DNA of 64,000 nt from Nostoc spongiaeforme FACHB-130 (GTDB lineage: Bacteria; Cyanobacteriota; Cyanobacteriia; Cyanobacteriales; Nostocaceae), in contig NZ_JACJTB010000009.1 of the NCBI RefSeq assembly GCF_014698475.1, positions 89,702 through 153,701 of the forward strand, in the 5' to 3' direction. The notes below the pieces were generated by a model that did not search any database, had not been told where the DNA came from, and worked only from the letters and a program-made list of their open reading frames with translations. Shown here piece after piece: positions 1 to 10,222 of this stretch. Position 1 is the first letter of the stretch. Every line of letters begins with the position of its first letter. The position numbers and the translations under genes were made by a program.

Positions 1-235
1 GATTTTTAGAACTAAAAAGAATACAATCAATCTAACTTCGGACTTACTGATACTCCCAGAGGATTTTTACTGAGAAAAATCATAGTTTTTTAGGAGTTTT
101 TACGATGTTTTCAGTATAAGCACGGTTGTAGATGAATATAGCTCATGCAATTTAACCGCTAGAATAAATAAAACCACAAGGTTACAGTATCTCAAAAAGT
201 ACCAAGAATTAATTATTTCAGGGAGTTAAGAGGAA
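1..235. other. AT-rich leader region upstream of gloB
   Basis: This AT-rich stretch holds no convincing coding sequence. A purine-rich ribosome-binding sequence (AAGAGG) sits just before the glyoxalase II start codon. I could not place a confident promoter. Confidence 0.4.
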
Positions 236-1009
236 ATGCGGGTATTCCGTCTTGAGGCACTCTCAGATAACTACATATTCTTACTGCACAATAGTCAAGA
301 AAATATTGCCGCAGTTGTCGATCCAGCCGAGGCCGAACCAGTGCTGTACAAACTTGCAGAACTGAATGCTGAGTTAGTCGCTATTTTCAACACTCACCAT
401 CATCATGATCATGTCGGTGGCAATCAACAGTTAATGCAACGCTTCCTGAAACTCACAGTCTATGGTGGGGCTGAGGATAAAGGGAGGATTCCTGGACAGC
501 AGATATTTCTGCAACAAGGCGATCGCGTTTTGTTTGGCGATCGCACTGCGGAAGTCATCTTTGTTCCCGGCCATACTCGCGCCCATATTGCTTATTACTT
601 TCCGCCCCAAACAGCAGACGAACCGGGAGAATTATTTTGTGGGGATACTTTATTTGCTGGTGGTTGTGGTCGCTTGTTTGAAGGCACACCTACACAAATG
701 GTCTCATCTTTAGAAAAAATTCGTTCCCTACCAGATAATACCCGTGTCTGGTGCGCCCACGAATATACCTTAAAAAATTTACAATTTGCCTTGACTGTAG
801 ATGGTGAGAATACTGACTTACAACAACGCTACGCAGAAGTAAAAACTTTTCGCGATCAAGGTAAAGCCACCGTCCCCTCTCTGCTGGGAGTAGAAAAGCG
901 TACCAATCCTTTTTTGCGTTGCGAACAACCATCCCTACAAACAGCCGCCAAAAGTAACGATGCAGTGCAAACATTCGCCCGCATTCGCGGAATGAAAGAT
1001 CAGTTTTAA
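236..1009 (+). CDS. gloB: Hydroxyacylglutathione hydrolase (glyoxalase II)
   Basis: A 257-residue metallo-beta-lactamase-fold enzyme that hydrolyses S-D-lactoylglutathione to D-lactate and glutathione, the second step of methylglyoxal detoxification in the cytosol. The binuclear metal motif THHHHDH is at residues 53-59, with H54, H56, D58 and H59 the expected ligands. Further family signatures are [24 protein letters not shown] and the C-terminal TNPFLRC. Length is typical of the family. The ATG is preceded by AAGAGG at good spacing. The next gene on the same strand begins about 90 bases downstream. Identification is firm; the substrate is by family knowledge. Confidence 0.95.
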   Translation: MRVFRLEALSDNYIFLLHNSQENIAAVVDPAEAEPVLYKLAELNAELVAIFNTHHHHDHVGGNQQLMQRFLKLTVYGGAEDKGRIPGQQIFLQQGDRVLFGDRTAEVIFVPGHTRAHIAYYFPPQTADEPGELFCGDTLFAGGCGRLFEGTPTQMVSSLEKIRSLPDNTRVWCAHEYTLKNLQFALTVDGENTDLQQRYAEVKTFRDQGKATVPSLLGVEKRTNPFLRCEQPSLQTAAKSNDAVQTFARIRGMKDQF

Positions 1010-1099
1010 CTAGTAGTCATTAACTCTTCTCCCTTGTCTCCCTTGTCCGCCTTCCCTTATCTCCCTTGTCCCCCCTTCCCCCCTTCTTCCCCACTTCCT

Positions 1100-2197
1100 A
1101 TGTCTTACGCTTCCGCCTTTAGTCCCAACTACGCTACTGCACGATATCGGTTTTGTGCGGCGGTGCAGGCTTTGGGTTGTCAATTAGAAACTTATTCCAT
1201 TGACCAAACAGGCCCGGATGAGGAAGACTTAACTATCGATGTGGCAATATTAGGAGACGTTCAACCTGAGCAAATTTTGGTTGTTTCTAGTGGCTTGCAT
1301 GGGGTGGAGGGTTTTTTTGGTTCGGCTGTTCAATGTGCTTTGTTAGAAGAACGTCTGATTGGTTGGTGTCCCAGTTCCAGAACGGCTTTAGTATTGTTAC
1401 ACGCTTTAAATCCTTATGGGTTTGCTTGGGGAAGGCGTGGGAATGAAGAAAATATCGACCTGAACCGTAATTTTCTGCTACCGCATGAGGAATATACAGG
1501 TAGTCCAGAAAAGTACGGGGAATTGAATAGCTTCTTTAACCCAACTTCACCACCTTCGCCTTTTGAACCGTTTTTTATCAAAGCGATCGCTACTATTTTC
1601 CGTTACGGCATTGACTCTCTAATTAATACTTTACCTGTAGGACAATACGATTTTCCCCAAGGGTTATTTTTTGGGGGACACAGGCCAGCTAAAACATATC
1701 AAATCTTAGCGGACAATCTTCTCCGATGGATTGGTAATGCCAAAAACGTTCTGCATATTGATTTACACACTGGTTTGGGTAAAAAGGGGACTTATAAACT
1801 TTTTATTGATGATCCCCCAGATTCAGCATCAGCCCAATGGTTAATCGAAAAGTTTGGTGCTGATGTTGTAGAAACCTACCAACCAGACGGGAAGATTTAT
1901 AAAATTCGCGGGGGTTTAGGAACTTGGTGTCAAGCGATGTTTCCCCAGTGTGATTACAAATTTCTCACGGCAGAATTTGGGACTTACCCAGTTATCCAAG
2001 TTGTTGAAGCATTACGGGCAGAAAATCGTGCTTATCTTTATTCTCCACCAGAACACCCTTCTCGAATATGGACGCGCCAACGACTAGAAGAAGTGTTTGC
2101 ACCCGCAGATATGACTTGGCGGAATACGGTGGTGTGCAAAGGTCTTGATTTAATCGAAAAAGCAATTGAGGTTTGCTTTCCTACAGAAATAATTTAA
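1100..2197 (+). CDS. DUF2817 / M14-like zinc carboxypeptidase family protein
   Basis: A 365-residue protein of the DUF2817 group, related to M14 zinc carboxypeptidases. The first zinc motif HGVE (H67, E70) follows a strand ending in VVSSGL; NIDLNRN lies at 118-124; the third ligand is probably H223 in HIDLHTG; the catalytic glutamate is probably E292 in TAEFGTY. These are the usual M14 positions, so an active peptidase or amidase is likely, but the substrate is unknown. I chose the ATG at 1100. An upstream TTG at 1034 would add 22 Pro/Ser/Leu-rich residues that merely translate a C/T-rich repeat (CCCTTGTCTCCCTTGTC...). No signal peptide is visible, so it is probably cytosolic. Confidence 0.8.
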   Translation: MSYASAFSPNYATARYRFCAAVQALGCQLETYSIDQTGPDEEDLTIDVAILGDVQPEQILVVSSGLHGVEGFFGSAVQCALLEERLIGWCPSSRTALVLLHALNPYGFAWGRRGNEENIDLNRNFLLPHEEYTGSPEKYGELNSFFNPTSPPSPFEPFFIKAIATIFRYGIDSLINTLPVGQYDFPQGLFFGGHRPAKTYQILADNLLRWIGNAKNVLHIDLHTGLGKKGTYKLFIDDPPDSASAQWLIEKFGADVVETYQPDGKIYKIRGGLGTWCQAMFPQCDYKFLTAEFGTYPVIQVVEALRAENRAYLYSPPEHPSRIWTRQRLEEVFAPADMTWRNTVVCKGLDLIEKAIEVCFPTEII

Positions 2198-2268
2198 AAC
2201 TCTGCGTACTTGAAACTCGCAATATCATAAATATAAAAGATATTTTTGATGCGTTCAAGGAAGCACTC

Positions 2269-2694
2269 ATGGCAGATATTGGCTTGACTCATATTGCACT
2301 TGGAGTAACCGACATTAATAAAAGCATTACTTTTTATCAGAAGTATGCTGGTATGAAAGTGGTACATCGCCGCACTGATGAAACTAGTAATTTTGAAGTT
2401 GCTTGGATTAGTGATTTAACTCGACCATTTGTGATTGTGCTACTGCAATTAGATAAATCACAATGCCAACCTTCATCGGGATTTCATATTGGCGTAGCTT
2501 GTAAAAGCCGTGAAGAAGTAGATTATCTGTGTCAGCAAGCAAAATCAGAAGGTTTATTAAAAGAAGGGCCGCATGACTATGGTGCGCCTGTGGGTTATTG
2601 GGCTTTTATCCGTGACCCTGATGGTTATCAACTTGAGGTTGCTTATGGTCAAGAAGTTAATTTTACAATCGCCCAAGCACAGCAACAAAAATAA
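2269..2694 (+). CDS. VOC family protein (glyoxalase/bleomycin-resistance/dioxygenase fold)
   Basis: A 141-residue single-module vicinal-oxygen-chelate protein. It begins MADIGLTHIALGVTD, the typical first strand with its metal-ligand histidine, and ends with RDPDGYQLEVAYG, where the glutamate is the usual last metal ligand. A middle histidine occurs in SSGFHIGVACK. This resembles glyoxalase I or a small dioxygenase, but the reaction cannot be fixed from sequence. A longer reading from 2173 overlaps the preceding gene and adds 32 residues without family character, so the ATG at 2269 is preferred. It lies between a peptidase and a Coq4-like gene on the same strand. Confidence 0.85.
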   Translation: MADIGLTHIALGVTDINKSITFYQKYAGMKVVHRRTDETSNFEVAWISDLTRPFVIVLLQLDKSQCQPSSGFHIGVACKSREEVDYLCQQAKSEGLLKEGPHDYGAPVGYWAFIRDPDGYQLEVAYGQEVNFTIAQAQQQK

Positions 2695-2746
2695 GAATTA
2701 GGTGAGCATTCAGGAGTCAGAAGTGTTAAAAAATTAGGAGAAATAT

Positions 2747-3388
2747 TTGATATATCAGTTTTATATGCTCAAAAAAATCCAACAAATTCAAGCTATTTGG
2801 GCTGACAAAAACTCAGGTAATTTAGGCGATTTTGCTATTCTTAAGTCTGATATTTTTGGTGCAGAAATTAACCAAAAAATTGCTACTAAATTACAATCAG
2901 TAGTCGGCTATTATCCTCCAATTAATCTAGAGCAATTAAGTCAATATCCTCCAGGTTCTTTTGGTCGAGAATATGCCGAACACATGCAAGCTAATCATCT
3001 TCAACCACTCAACATTAGTTCCGGACTAGATGATGTGGCAAAACGTAATGTATTTGCTTTGCGCTATGTTGTCACCCACGATATTTTCCATGTATTACTT
3101 GGCTTTGATACTACCTACGCCGGAGAAATTGGTGTGTTAGCCTTCGCGGCTGCACAAAATTATAGTAATTCTCTAAAAATCAGCTTATGGTTAGCAAAGT
3201 TTCTCTATCCAATTCTGGCACCTCAACAAATTAGAGAAATTTTCGCTAACTTAAAAAAAGGAAAAGAATTAGGAAAAACCGCAGATTTTCTTCTAGCCTA
3301 TCGCTTTGAAGAACATTGGTTAGAACCCATTGATGAATTGCGAAAAAATCTAGGAATACCAGTAGTTTTGATAAAACAACAAACCTAA
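2747..3388 (+). CDS. Coq4-like protein
   Basis: A 213-residue protein carrying the Coq4 metal motif HDxxHx11E: HDIFH followed eleven residues later by the Glu of YAGE. In mitochondria and proteobacteria Coq4 takes part in ubiquinone biosynthesis. Cyanobacteria make plastoquinone and phylloquinone instead, so the role here is unknown. Start choice: an AGGAG at 2736-2740 lies six bases before the TTG at 2747, whereas the ATG at 2765 lacks such a site, so I prefer the TTG start. It lies 93 bases before the P450 gene and may be co-transcribed with it. Family is well supported, function is not. Confidence 0.8.
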   Translation: MIYQFYMLKKIQQIQAIWADKNSGNLGDFAILKSDIFGAEINQKIATKLQSVVGYYPPINLEQLSQYPPGSFGREYAEHMQANHLQPLNISSGLDDVAKRNVFALRYVVTHDIFHVLLGFDTTYAGEIGVLAFAAAQNYSNSLKISLWLAKFLYPILAPQQIREIFANLKKGKELGKTADFLLAYRFEEHWLEPIDELRKNLGIPVVLIKQQT

Positions 3389-3481
3389 TTATTAGCACTA
3401 CATCAGCATCAAATTCTGCATTATTTTGCGCTTACTTCATACTCCTCTGCGTTACTAACTTCCTAACTAGGAGCATAACAA

Positions 3482-4858
3482 ATGATTACTCTTCAAGAAA
3501 ATTCTCAAACCAGTTATCAACTACCACCACAGGTAATTGAGCCTGCATGGTATCAGACAGCAAGGGCGATTCTCCAACCACTTGAAAATCTAGACTGGCA
3601 TCAGAAAAAATATGGAGATATTTTTATTTCTAGATTTTTAGGATTGCCCTCACAAGTTATTATTAGTCATCCGCAAGCAATTCAAGAACTGTTTACGGCT
3701 GATGCTAAGTTATTTGAAACTGGCTCAGGGGGTAAAATTGTTCAACCTTTATTGGGTAGCAATTCCTTGGTTTTACTAGATGGTGATCGCCACTTACAAC
3801 AGCGTAAACTTTTAATGCCGCCTTTTCATGGGGAAAGGATGAAAGCCTATGGTAATTTGATTTGTGAAATTGCAACTCAAGCCACAAGTCAATGGCAAAT
3901 TGGACAAGTATTTCTCGCTCGTCCGAGTATGCAAGAAATTTCTTTGAAGGTGATTTTACGTGCTGTTTTTGGACTAACAGAAGGCGAACGTTACCAACAA
4001 ATTCAACGCATTTTAATTGAAATGTTGGATACTTTTAATCAACCTTTAAGTGTTGTTTTCTTATTTTTCCCATCATTACAAAAAGATTTAGGCGCTTGGA
4101 GTCCTTGGGGTAAATTTATTCGCCGCAGACAGCAGCTTGATGAGCTAATTTATCAAGAAATTCGAGAACGTCGTCAGCAACCAGAATCCCAAGGTGAAGA
4201 TATCTTCAGTTTGCTTTTGTCGGCACGCGATGATAATAATCAACCCATGAGTGATGTAGAATTACGTGATGAGTTGATGACTATGTTGTTTGCTGGCCAT
4301 GAAACTACTGCGATCGCATTAGCTTGGGCTTTATATTGGATTCATTATCAACCAGAAGTCCTCGAAAAACTGCTGCAAGAACTCAACTCTATTGATATTG
4401 CAAATGCAGACCCCACAACTATCGCGCAACTACCATATCTCAATGCTGTCTGTTCCGAGACACTGCGAATTTATCCAATTGTTTTCTTTTGTTTGCCGCG
4501 GATTTTACAAGCTCCGATGCAATTGATGGGTTACGATTTACCCAAAGGCATGACAATCTCTGCTTGTATTTATTCAACTCATCATCGTCCAGATATTTAC
4601 CCCGAACCTGAACGTTTTCGACCAGAACGTTTTCTCGAACGCCAATTTTCTCCTTATGAATTTTTGCCTTTTGGTGGTGGAAATCGTCGCTGCTTAGGTA
4701 TGGCGTTTGCTTTATTTGAAATGAAATTAGTGCTGGCGACTATCATCTCTCACTACTCATTAGAACTGTTAGAAAAAGCTCCCCTCAAACCTGTACGTCG
4801 TGGCATAGTATTCACACCTGCTGGTGGTGTGCGTTTAATGGTGAAGCATAAGTTTTAA
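3482..4858 (+). CDS. Cytochrome P450 (CYP110-like)
   Basis: A 458-residue soluble P450 monooxygenase. The I-helix oxygen-binding motif AGHETT is at 271-276, the ExxR pair is E326/R329 in SETLRIY, and the haem loop FGGGNRRCLG has its thiolate ligand at C404. There is no N-terminal membrane anchor. Length and the haem-loop sequence fit the cyanobacterial CYP110 family, members of which hydroxylate fatty acids or terpenes; the substrate here is not deducible. No ferredoxin or reductase gene is adjacent, so electrons probably come from the general ferredoxin pool. AGGAG lies just upstream of the ATG. The Coq4-like gene immediately upstream is the only contextual hint. Confidence 0.93.
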   Translation: MITLQENSQTSYQLPPQVIEPAWYQTARAILQPLENLDWHQKKYGDIFISRFLGLPSQVIISHPQAIQELFTADAKLFETGSGGKIVQPLLGSNSLVLLDGDRHLQQRKLLMPPFHGERMKAYGNLICEIATQATSQWQIGQVFLARPSMQEISLKVILRAVFGLTEGERYQQIQRILIEMLDTFNQPLSVVFLFFPSLQKDLGAWSPWGKFIRRRQQLDELIYQEIRERRQQPESQGEDIFSLLLSARDDNNQPMSDVELRDELMTMLFAGHETTAIALAWALYWIHYQPEVLEKLLQELNSIDIANADPTTIAQLPYLNAVCSETLRIYPIVFFCLPRILQAPMQLMGYDLPKGMTISACIYSTHHRPDIYPEPERFRPERFLERQFSPYEFLPFGGGNRRCLGMAFALFEMKLVLATIISHYSLELLEKAPLKPVRRGIVFTPAGGVRLMVKHKF

Positions 4859-4898
4859 ATTGTCAGAATTTGGGAGTCAGAATGTTAGAAATGTTAAT

Positions 4899-6692
4899 TT
4901 AAGCTTCTTCTAGTACTTTTATGGGTATGCTAATCACAAACTCAGTTCCTTCTCCTGGTGTCGAAACACAATGTAATTCTCCACGGTGTTTTTTGACAAT
5001 AATTTGATAGCTAATAGATAAGCCCATACCTGTACCTTTGCCTACAGGTTTGGTGGTAAAGAAGGGGTCAAAGATGCGATCGCGGATTTTGGCGTTGATT
5101 CCGGGGCCATTGTCTGTAATACTAATTTTGATGCGATCGCTTGCTTGTAGTTGAGTACGAATCTGAATTTGTGGGTGAGCTATAGCAATTTCTTCTAAAG
5201 CATCAATGGCATTGGTTAACAGGCTCATAAATACCTGATTCATCTGTCCAGGATGACACATGACCTGTGGCAAATCACCATACTCTTTAATCACTTCAAT
5301 TCCAGTAGATTCTGGTTGAGATTTCAAGCGATTTTGCAACAGTAACAAGGCATTATCAATACCTTCGTGAATATTCACCAATTTCATACCTTCTTCGTCA
5401 ACTCGTGAGAAATTGCGTAAAGATAAAACAATCTGGCGAATACGCTCGGCTCCAGTATTCATCGAGTCGAGAACTTTAGGCAAATCATGGCGGATAAAAT
5501 CTAAATCAATGGCATAAATTTCTTGGTGAGCTTCTGGTGTTCGGGGGGAAAATTGCTGTTGATAAATTTCAATTAAATGTAATAAATCCTGAACATAATC
5601 ATTGGCATATTTCAGATTGCCATAAATGAAATTCACCGGGTTATTGATTTCGTGGGCAATACCCGCTACCAATTGTCCCAAACTCGACATTTTTTCTGAT
5701 TGAATGAGTTGAGACTGGGTTTGTTGCAGTTGTCGCAAGGCCTCTTCTAACTGCTGAGTTTTGGTGCGAAACTTAGTTTCTGATTTTCTTAAAGCTTTTT
5801 CTATCCGCTGTCTGCGGATTTCTTCGCGTTTGCGGACTGTGATATCGTGACAAATACCCAAAAAGTAGATAATACTACCACTGGCATCTTTTATGGCTGA
5901 TAAGTAGCAACTGTGCCATCGCCATGTACCATTTTTATGTTTAACACGATATTCAATCGCGTCTTGCTGTTCACCTGTAATTAAAGCTTTGGTGAAATAA
6001 TCTGTACAAGCTGATAAATCTTTGGGATGTAAAAAAGCAGCAAATGGCTGACCTTCAACTTCTGACACCTCATGCCCTAAATTTTCACTCCAGTTAGGAG
6101 ACACGTAAGAAAATAAACCATCAGGAGTGAGGGCTGAAATAATATTGTTGGCATTTTCTACAATAGTCCGAAAATGATCACCACATTCTAAAAAAGCTTC
6201 TTGGACTATGTGAGTAATATCGCGCAACAACACAATAATTTCGGTTGATTCTACGGGCAGTAATTGAGCTTCACAATGGGCTTTATTGTTGCCTACATAC
6301 AAACTATATGCAAAACTAACTACAGATTGTGTTTGCCGAACTTGATTGATGGCTTGATGAAAGCGAATAGCCACAGATGCTGGGAAGCACTCTAATAATT
6401 GCTTACCTGGAGTAATTTTTGCTTGGTTAATAAAATTAAAAGTCTTATTTGCTTGATGTTCTAATATAATGCCTTGGGTATCAATGCGAAAGTAGATATC
6501 TGCAAGCTTTTGTAAAATTGCCTGCACTTGATAATTTGACTGATTAGCGGTTTTCGCTTCTAGCTCATGATTAGCGCCGGCTCGTGTTATATTAATTAAC
6601 TTGCGATCGCTCGTATTTTTTTTATTGCGCTTCGGCACTACTTTCGCGCTTTCATCTTTATTATTTAACTTCTGCACCCTTTCAGAGAACAC
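4899..6692 (-). CDS. PAS-PAS sensor histidine kinase
   Basis: A 597-residue cytosolic sensor kinase. Residues 1-35 form a Lys/Arg-rich leader. A first PAS-like domain spans about 55-160, a second PAS with PAC about 170-290, and a coiled coil about 290-340. The phospho-acceptor H347 lies in IAHEINNPVNF. The ATPase domain follows with an N box (LLTNAIDALEE), G1 (DNGPGI) and G2 (GKGTGMGLS). There is no receiver domain and no response-regulator gene nearby, so it is an orphan kinase. No cofactor residue is obvious in the PAS domains. The start is GTG with AGG upstream; no in-frame ATG lies nearby. It converges with the P450 gene. Confidence 0.92.
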   Translation of the reverse strand: MFSERVQKLNNKDESAKVVPKRNKKNTSDRKLINITRAGANHELEAKTANQSNYQVQAILQKLADIYFRIDTQGIILEHQANKTFNFINQAKITPGKQLLECFPASVAIRFHQAINQVRQTQSVVSFAYSLYVGNNKAHCEAQLLPVESTEIIVLLRDITHIVQEAFLECGDHFRTIVENANNIISALTPDGLFSYVSPNWSENLGHEVSEVEGQPFAAFLHPKDLSACTDYFTKALITGEQQDAIEYRVKHKNGTWRWHSCYLSAIKDASGSIIYFLGICHDITVRKREEIRRQRIEKALRKSETKFRTKTQQLEEALRQLQQTQSQLIQSEKMSSLGQLVAGIAHEINNPVNFIYGNLKYANDYVQDLLHLIEIYQQQFSPRTPEAHQEIYAIDLDFIRHDLPKVLDSMNTGAERIRQIVLSLRNFSRVDEEGMKLVNIHEGIDNALLLLQNRLKSQPESTGIEVIKEYGDLPQVMCHPGQMNQVFMSLLTNAIDALEEIAIAHPQIQIRTQLQASDRIKISITDNGPGINAKIRDRIFDPFFTTKPVGKGTGMGLSISYQIIVKKHRGELHCVSTPGEGTEFVISIPIKVLEEA

Positions 6693-7644
6693 TTTTACCT
6701 GCCTAGTTATGCGGAGATTTATATTATAGAAAACTCGTCAAAAACTATATTTAGTTGTCGATAAAATAATGATTTTAGAATTTTATAAACTGCACTGAAA
6801 CCATCAATCCTAGCCGATATTAATGTTATTGACTATCACCTCAGCAAAACATCTATCTTGAGAATGGTCATCAAGTTGATTAAATAAAATTTTGAGTAAA
6901 TAAAATCTATCATAGTTTTTGGGCAGCAAAATCAATTATGCTTAAACTTTTAAGTATTAAAATTGAAATTTGTATGAAAATAAGCCAAGAATCAGAATAG
7001 CTGATACTTGATGCTAAAGATTTACAGAAATTAAAGGTTTTTGATATTGATAATTACAATGGGTAACTTTTAACTACCTCAATATACAAGTTTCCTAGAA
7101 TACATAGCTTTTTCTCACCAGTCAAATCAAAATCACCTGCTATGCAACTGCTGTTAATCTACTCTATATCTTAACCTCACCCAACAGATTTAATTTTTAG
7201 AAATAATATTTTTAATCATTTACTTAATAAATTTTATACCATTGATACAAAAAATCTCCGTAGAAGTTAATCCCAACTTGATTTTTGCCATAATTCTATG
7301 AACCATTTTTAAAACACAAAAATTATCAAAAAGTGATTTTGCTAAAGTGCAAAGTTGTGCATCCAGACTCATATATCTGAGAATCTAGGTTACAAAGTTA
7401 AATTTTGGTTAAAAATTACTGGAATTGAGTTTTTACATAGAATAAATATCTATTTGCTTGAGAAATGTTATACCTGAATGCTACCCAATTCCCAATCAAT
7501 GTAGGCATCCGGTTTGATTTCCAAATTTACTTGTGTTGACATCAATCAGATATGACTCACTAAAATCCGAAACAACATAACATCTGCTATCAACTTTTAT
7601 GTTATAAAACTCACATAAATTTTATTTTTAAAGGTAACTATTCT
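6693..7644. other. Long AT-rich intergenic region before the dynamin cassette
   Basis: About 950 bases with no credible coding sequence, tRNA or strong hairpin. It is markedly richer in A and T than the flanking genes. It separates a divergent pair, the kinase leftward and the GTPase rightward, so both promoters must lie here. The final stretch, about 7560-7640, contains several TATAAA/TTTTAT-like patches and AAAGG just before the GTPase ATG. I cannot assign an operator. Confidence 0.5.
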
Positions 7645-10200
7645 ATGGAACTAGAAAGACTCGCATATTTTAAAGAATACGGTGAATTTATACTGCAAAA
7701 AATTAACTCTGTCCCGCAGTATCCTTCTCAACAAGAAGACTGGGTTCCCGCCAGTTTAGATGAATGTCTGGCGCGTCTGCGAGAAACTGCGGAAAAAACC
7801 ATAGAACTTGCCACCTCACCAGTCAAAATTGGCGTGATGGGAGAATTTAGTAGTGGTAAAACCTTACTTTTGGGCAGTTTAATTGGCTATGCCGATGCTT
7901 TACCAGTTAACGAAAACCCAACTACGGGGAATGTTACAGCCATTCACCTCGTCGCCCAAGATGAATTTGCCACAACCCAAGTCGGCAATTTTACGGTAGA
8001 GTATCTTTCCCATGAAGGGGTGAAAGAGTGTTTGCGGTTTATGTTAGCAGAAGCGAGTCGCCGTTCCGCCGCCGCCGGACTTGTACCTGTACAACTCGCG
8101 CAGTTAAACTCTGGTAAAGAAATTCTGGCTTGGTGTGAGCAAGCGTGGAACCAAAGTAATAATTTAGAGTTGCGCTATTTGCTGCGGGAGTTGGTGTTAT
8201 TTGTGCGTGCTTACGCTTCTTATGGTGAGGCGATGTGTGGTGGACGCTATCAAATTGATCATGCCACAGCCCAGGAAGGTTTACAGCTGCCAGAACAGCC
8301 AATGGCTATCCAAACTTTCCGGTTTACAGACTTACCGCCAGCGCATATCCGCTTACCCAGTCCACCGCATAAATTAGCATCAAAGTTATTACAAAATAGC
8401 TTCTCCTTAATTCGCCGCGTTGATATTGAAGTGAAAATTTCGCGGGAAATTTGGGATGTCACCGATGCTTCTGAATTTATTTTGTTAGATTTTCCGGGTT
8501 TGGGTGCGGCGAACTCTGGCGCGAGGGATACATTTTTATCGCTACGAGAGTTGGCGGAAGTCCAGACAATTTTAATCTTGCTCAATGGTAAATCGCCAGG
8601 GAGCGATCGCGCTCACAAAATTTTTACCATGATGCAGCAACAGCGTCCGGGACAAGACTTGAAAGATTTGATTTTGGTCGGTGTCGGTCGTTTTGACCAA
8701 CTACCCCTAGAAAGTGAAGGCGGCGAACGAGAACTCGACCAATTCATTGCTGAGAACACCGCCAACACACCTTTATCTGAAGATGCTGTTCTCAAAAAAC
8801 TCCGAGTTCTGCAAACAACCATCGATGGCGCGAGTGCATTCACCACTCAAAAAGACCGCATTGTGTTGTTATCACCCTTGTTGGGACTAGCAGAATTAGC
8901 CAAACGTTCCAGTAGTGTCAAAGCTGGTTCGCCAGAATTTTTATCTAACTTAGATTATCCTAATTACCTGGAAACCTCGAAACGCTTGCAGCAAAAATGG
9001 ACTCGCCTCAGCGAAAGACTGCTAGAGTCGGATGCACGTAGTCAACTGGGGAGACAATTAGGTTACTTTGCTCAAGATGGCGGTATTGCCAAACTGCGCG
9101 AGTTAATTCAAAATCACGTTGCTATGCACGGACTCAAGCAACTGTATGAAGACACCCGTCGCGCGGCTGAAAGTCTCCGTCAACAACAAGAAAACCTGAA
9201 AAATATCATCGCCGAAATTCACGAACAAGGCATACCAACTCTCGATAGTCCCACATTAATTGATTTGCGTCATGCCATTGATAGTTTAGATAAAACCTAC
9301 CGCAACTTCCAAAAAGAATTAGGCAAAGAACCACTCAAAGACCGTCGCGGAACTGTCGTGAGTGAAGTAGTGAAAGACGAACTCACCTTTAAAATTGTCA
9401 ACTGGAACCAGTGGACTTTATTGTTTAACAAAGCCAACAACGGCGCTATTACTATCGCTGAAACTAAAGGTGCAGCCGGGAAGTTATTTGAAAGAGGAAA
9501 CAGAACTAATAATACTTTGCCAACGAAGAGTGATGATTTCTATCCCACCTTTGAAAAAACTGTGCAAGAAGTCGAGATATTTGCCCGCGATCGCATCCGG
9601 CAAGCAGTGGTAGATTTATTAAATAAACTCTCCAATCAAGTAGCCGAAGCACGGGACTATCTCAAATCTCTTCTCTCTCCAGAAATGGAACAAGAAATTG
9701 AAATTGGTTTTGGTGGAGAAGAAGCCGACTTATTTTATAAATTACTGTTAGGTTCCGACCCCAACCAATGGAAAGAAGCTATTCTTGCAGAACTGAATAG
9801 TAAAGACAAAGAAATTGCTCCCGAATTGATATTTCCTCTCGCACGCCAAGACGAAAAACACAACATTGGTCAAATATTTGATTGGTCACCAGAACGAAAT
9901 CAAAATTCACCCAGAGCCAGCCATCATCAAATGTTAGTATTACGTTTGCGTGATGAAATTACGGCTAGTGCCAGCTTACATTTAGTGCAGTATGTCAGTG
10001 AAGTGAATCAACAAGTCAATTCAGAAATAGAAGGCATTTTAGACCAAATTATTCCCACACTGCAAAATATTTCCAAAAAAGAAGCATTACTGAGATATCT
10101 TGCTGCTGGCGACTCACCACCAAAACTGGCTATTCCCACTTGGTTAAATATTCTTGCAGAAATCGCCACCACTTCTGATTTAGATATCCCTAGTTACTAG
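7645..10200 (+). CDS. Dynamin-like GTPase, SrfC-like
   Basis: An 851-residue large GTPase. The P-loop GEFSSGKT is at 66-73, a switch-I threonine lies in NPTTGNVTA near 93-94, and the G3 motif DFPGLG is at 282-287. The G4 position reads GRFDQ near 348-352 in place of a canonical N/TKxD. A 200-residue insertion between G1 and G3 is longer than in small GTPases. After the G domain, residues about 490-850 are mostly helical with heptad-like Glu/Gln/Lys-rich stretches, as in dynamin stalks. No transmembrane segment is obvious. A dynamin-like GTPase beside a giant Hsp70-like ATPase recalls the srfB/srfC pair of enterobacteria; I infer a shared membrane-associated complex. AAAGG precedes the ATG at 7645. 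Confidence 0.85.
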   Translation: MELERLAYFKEYGEFILQKINSVPQYPSQQEDWVPASLDECLARLRETAEKTIELATSPVKIGVMGEFSSGKTLLLGSLIGYADALPVNENPTTGNVTAIHLVAQDEFATTQVGNFTVEYLSHEGVKECLRFMLAEASRRSAAAGLVPVQLAQLNSGKEILAWCEQAWNQSNNLELRYLLRELVLFVRAYASYGEAMCGGRYQIDHATAQEGLQLPEQPMAIQTFRFTDLPPAHIRLPSPPHKLASKLLQNSFSLIRRVDIEVKISREIWDVTDASEFILLDFPGLGAANSGARDTFLSLRELAEVQTILILLNGKSPGSDRAHKIFTMMQQQRPGQDLKDLILVGVGRFDQLPLESEGGERELDQFIAENTANTPLSEDAVLKKLRVLQTTIDGASAFTTQKDRIVLLSPLLGLAELAKRSSSVKAGSPEFLSNLDYPNYLETSKRLQQKWTRLSERLLESDARSQLGRQLGYFAQDGGIAKLRELIQNHVAMHGLKQLYEDTRRAAESLRQQQENLKNIIAEIHEQGIPTLDSPTLIDLRHAIDSLDKTYRNFQKELGKEPLKDRRGTVVSEVVKDELTFKIVNWNQWTLLFNKANNGAITIAETKGAAGKLFERGNRTNNTLPTKSDDFYPTFEKTVQEVEIFARDRIRQAVVDLLNKLSNQVAEARDYLKSLLSPEMEQEIEIGFGGEEADLFYKLLLGSDPNQWKEAILAELNSKDKEIAPELIFPLARQDEKHNIGQIFDWSPERNQNSPRASHHQMLVLRLRDEITASASLHLVQYVSEVNQQVNSEIEGILDQIIPTLQNISKKEALLRYLAAGDSPPKLAIPTWLNILAEIATTSDLDIPSY

Positions 10201-10222
10201 GAAATTTATTTCCTAGTTCATA

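Noticed and set aside
8039..8846. Reverse-strand open frames inside the first dynamin-like gene
   Set aside because: They lie wholly within a well-supported gene and have no family character.
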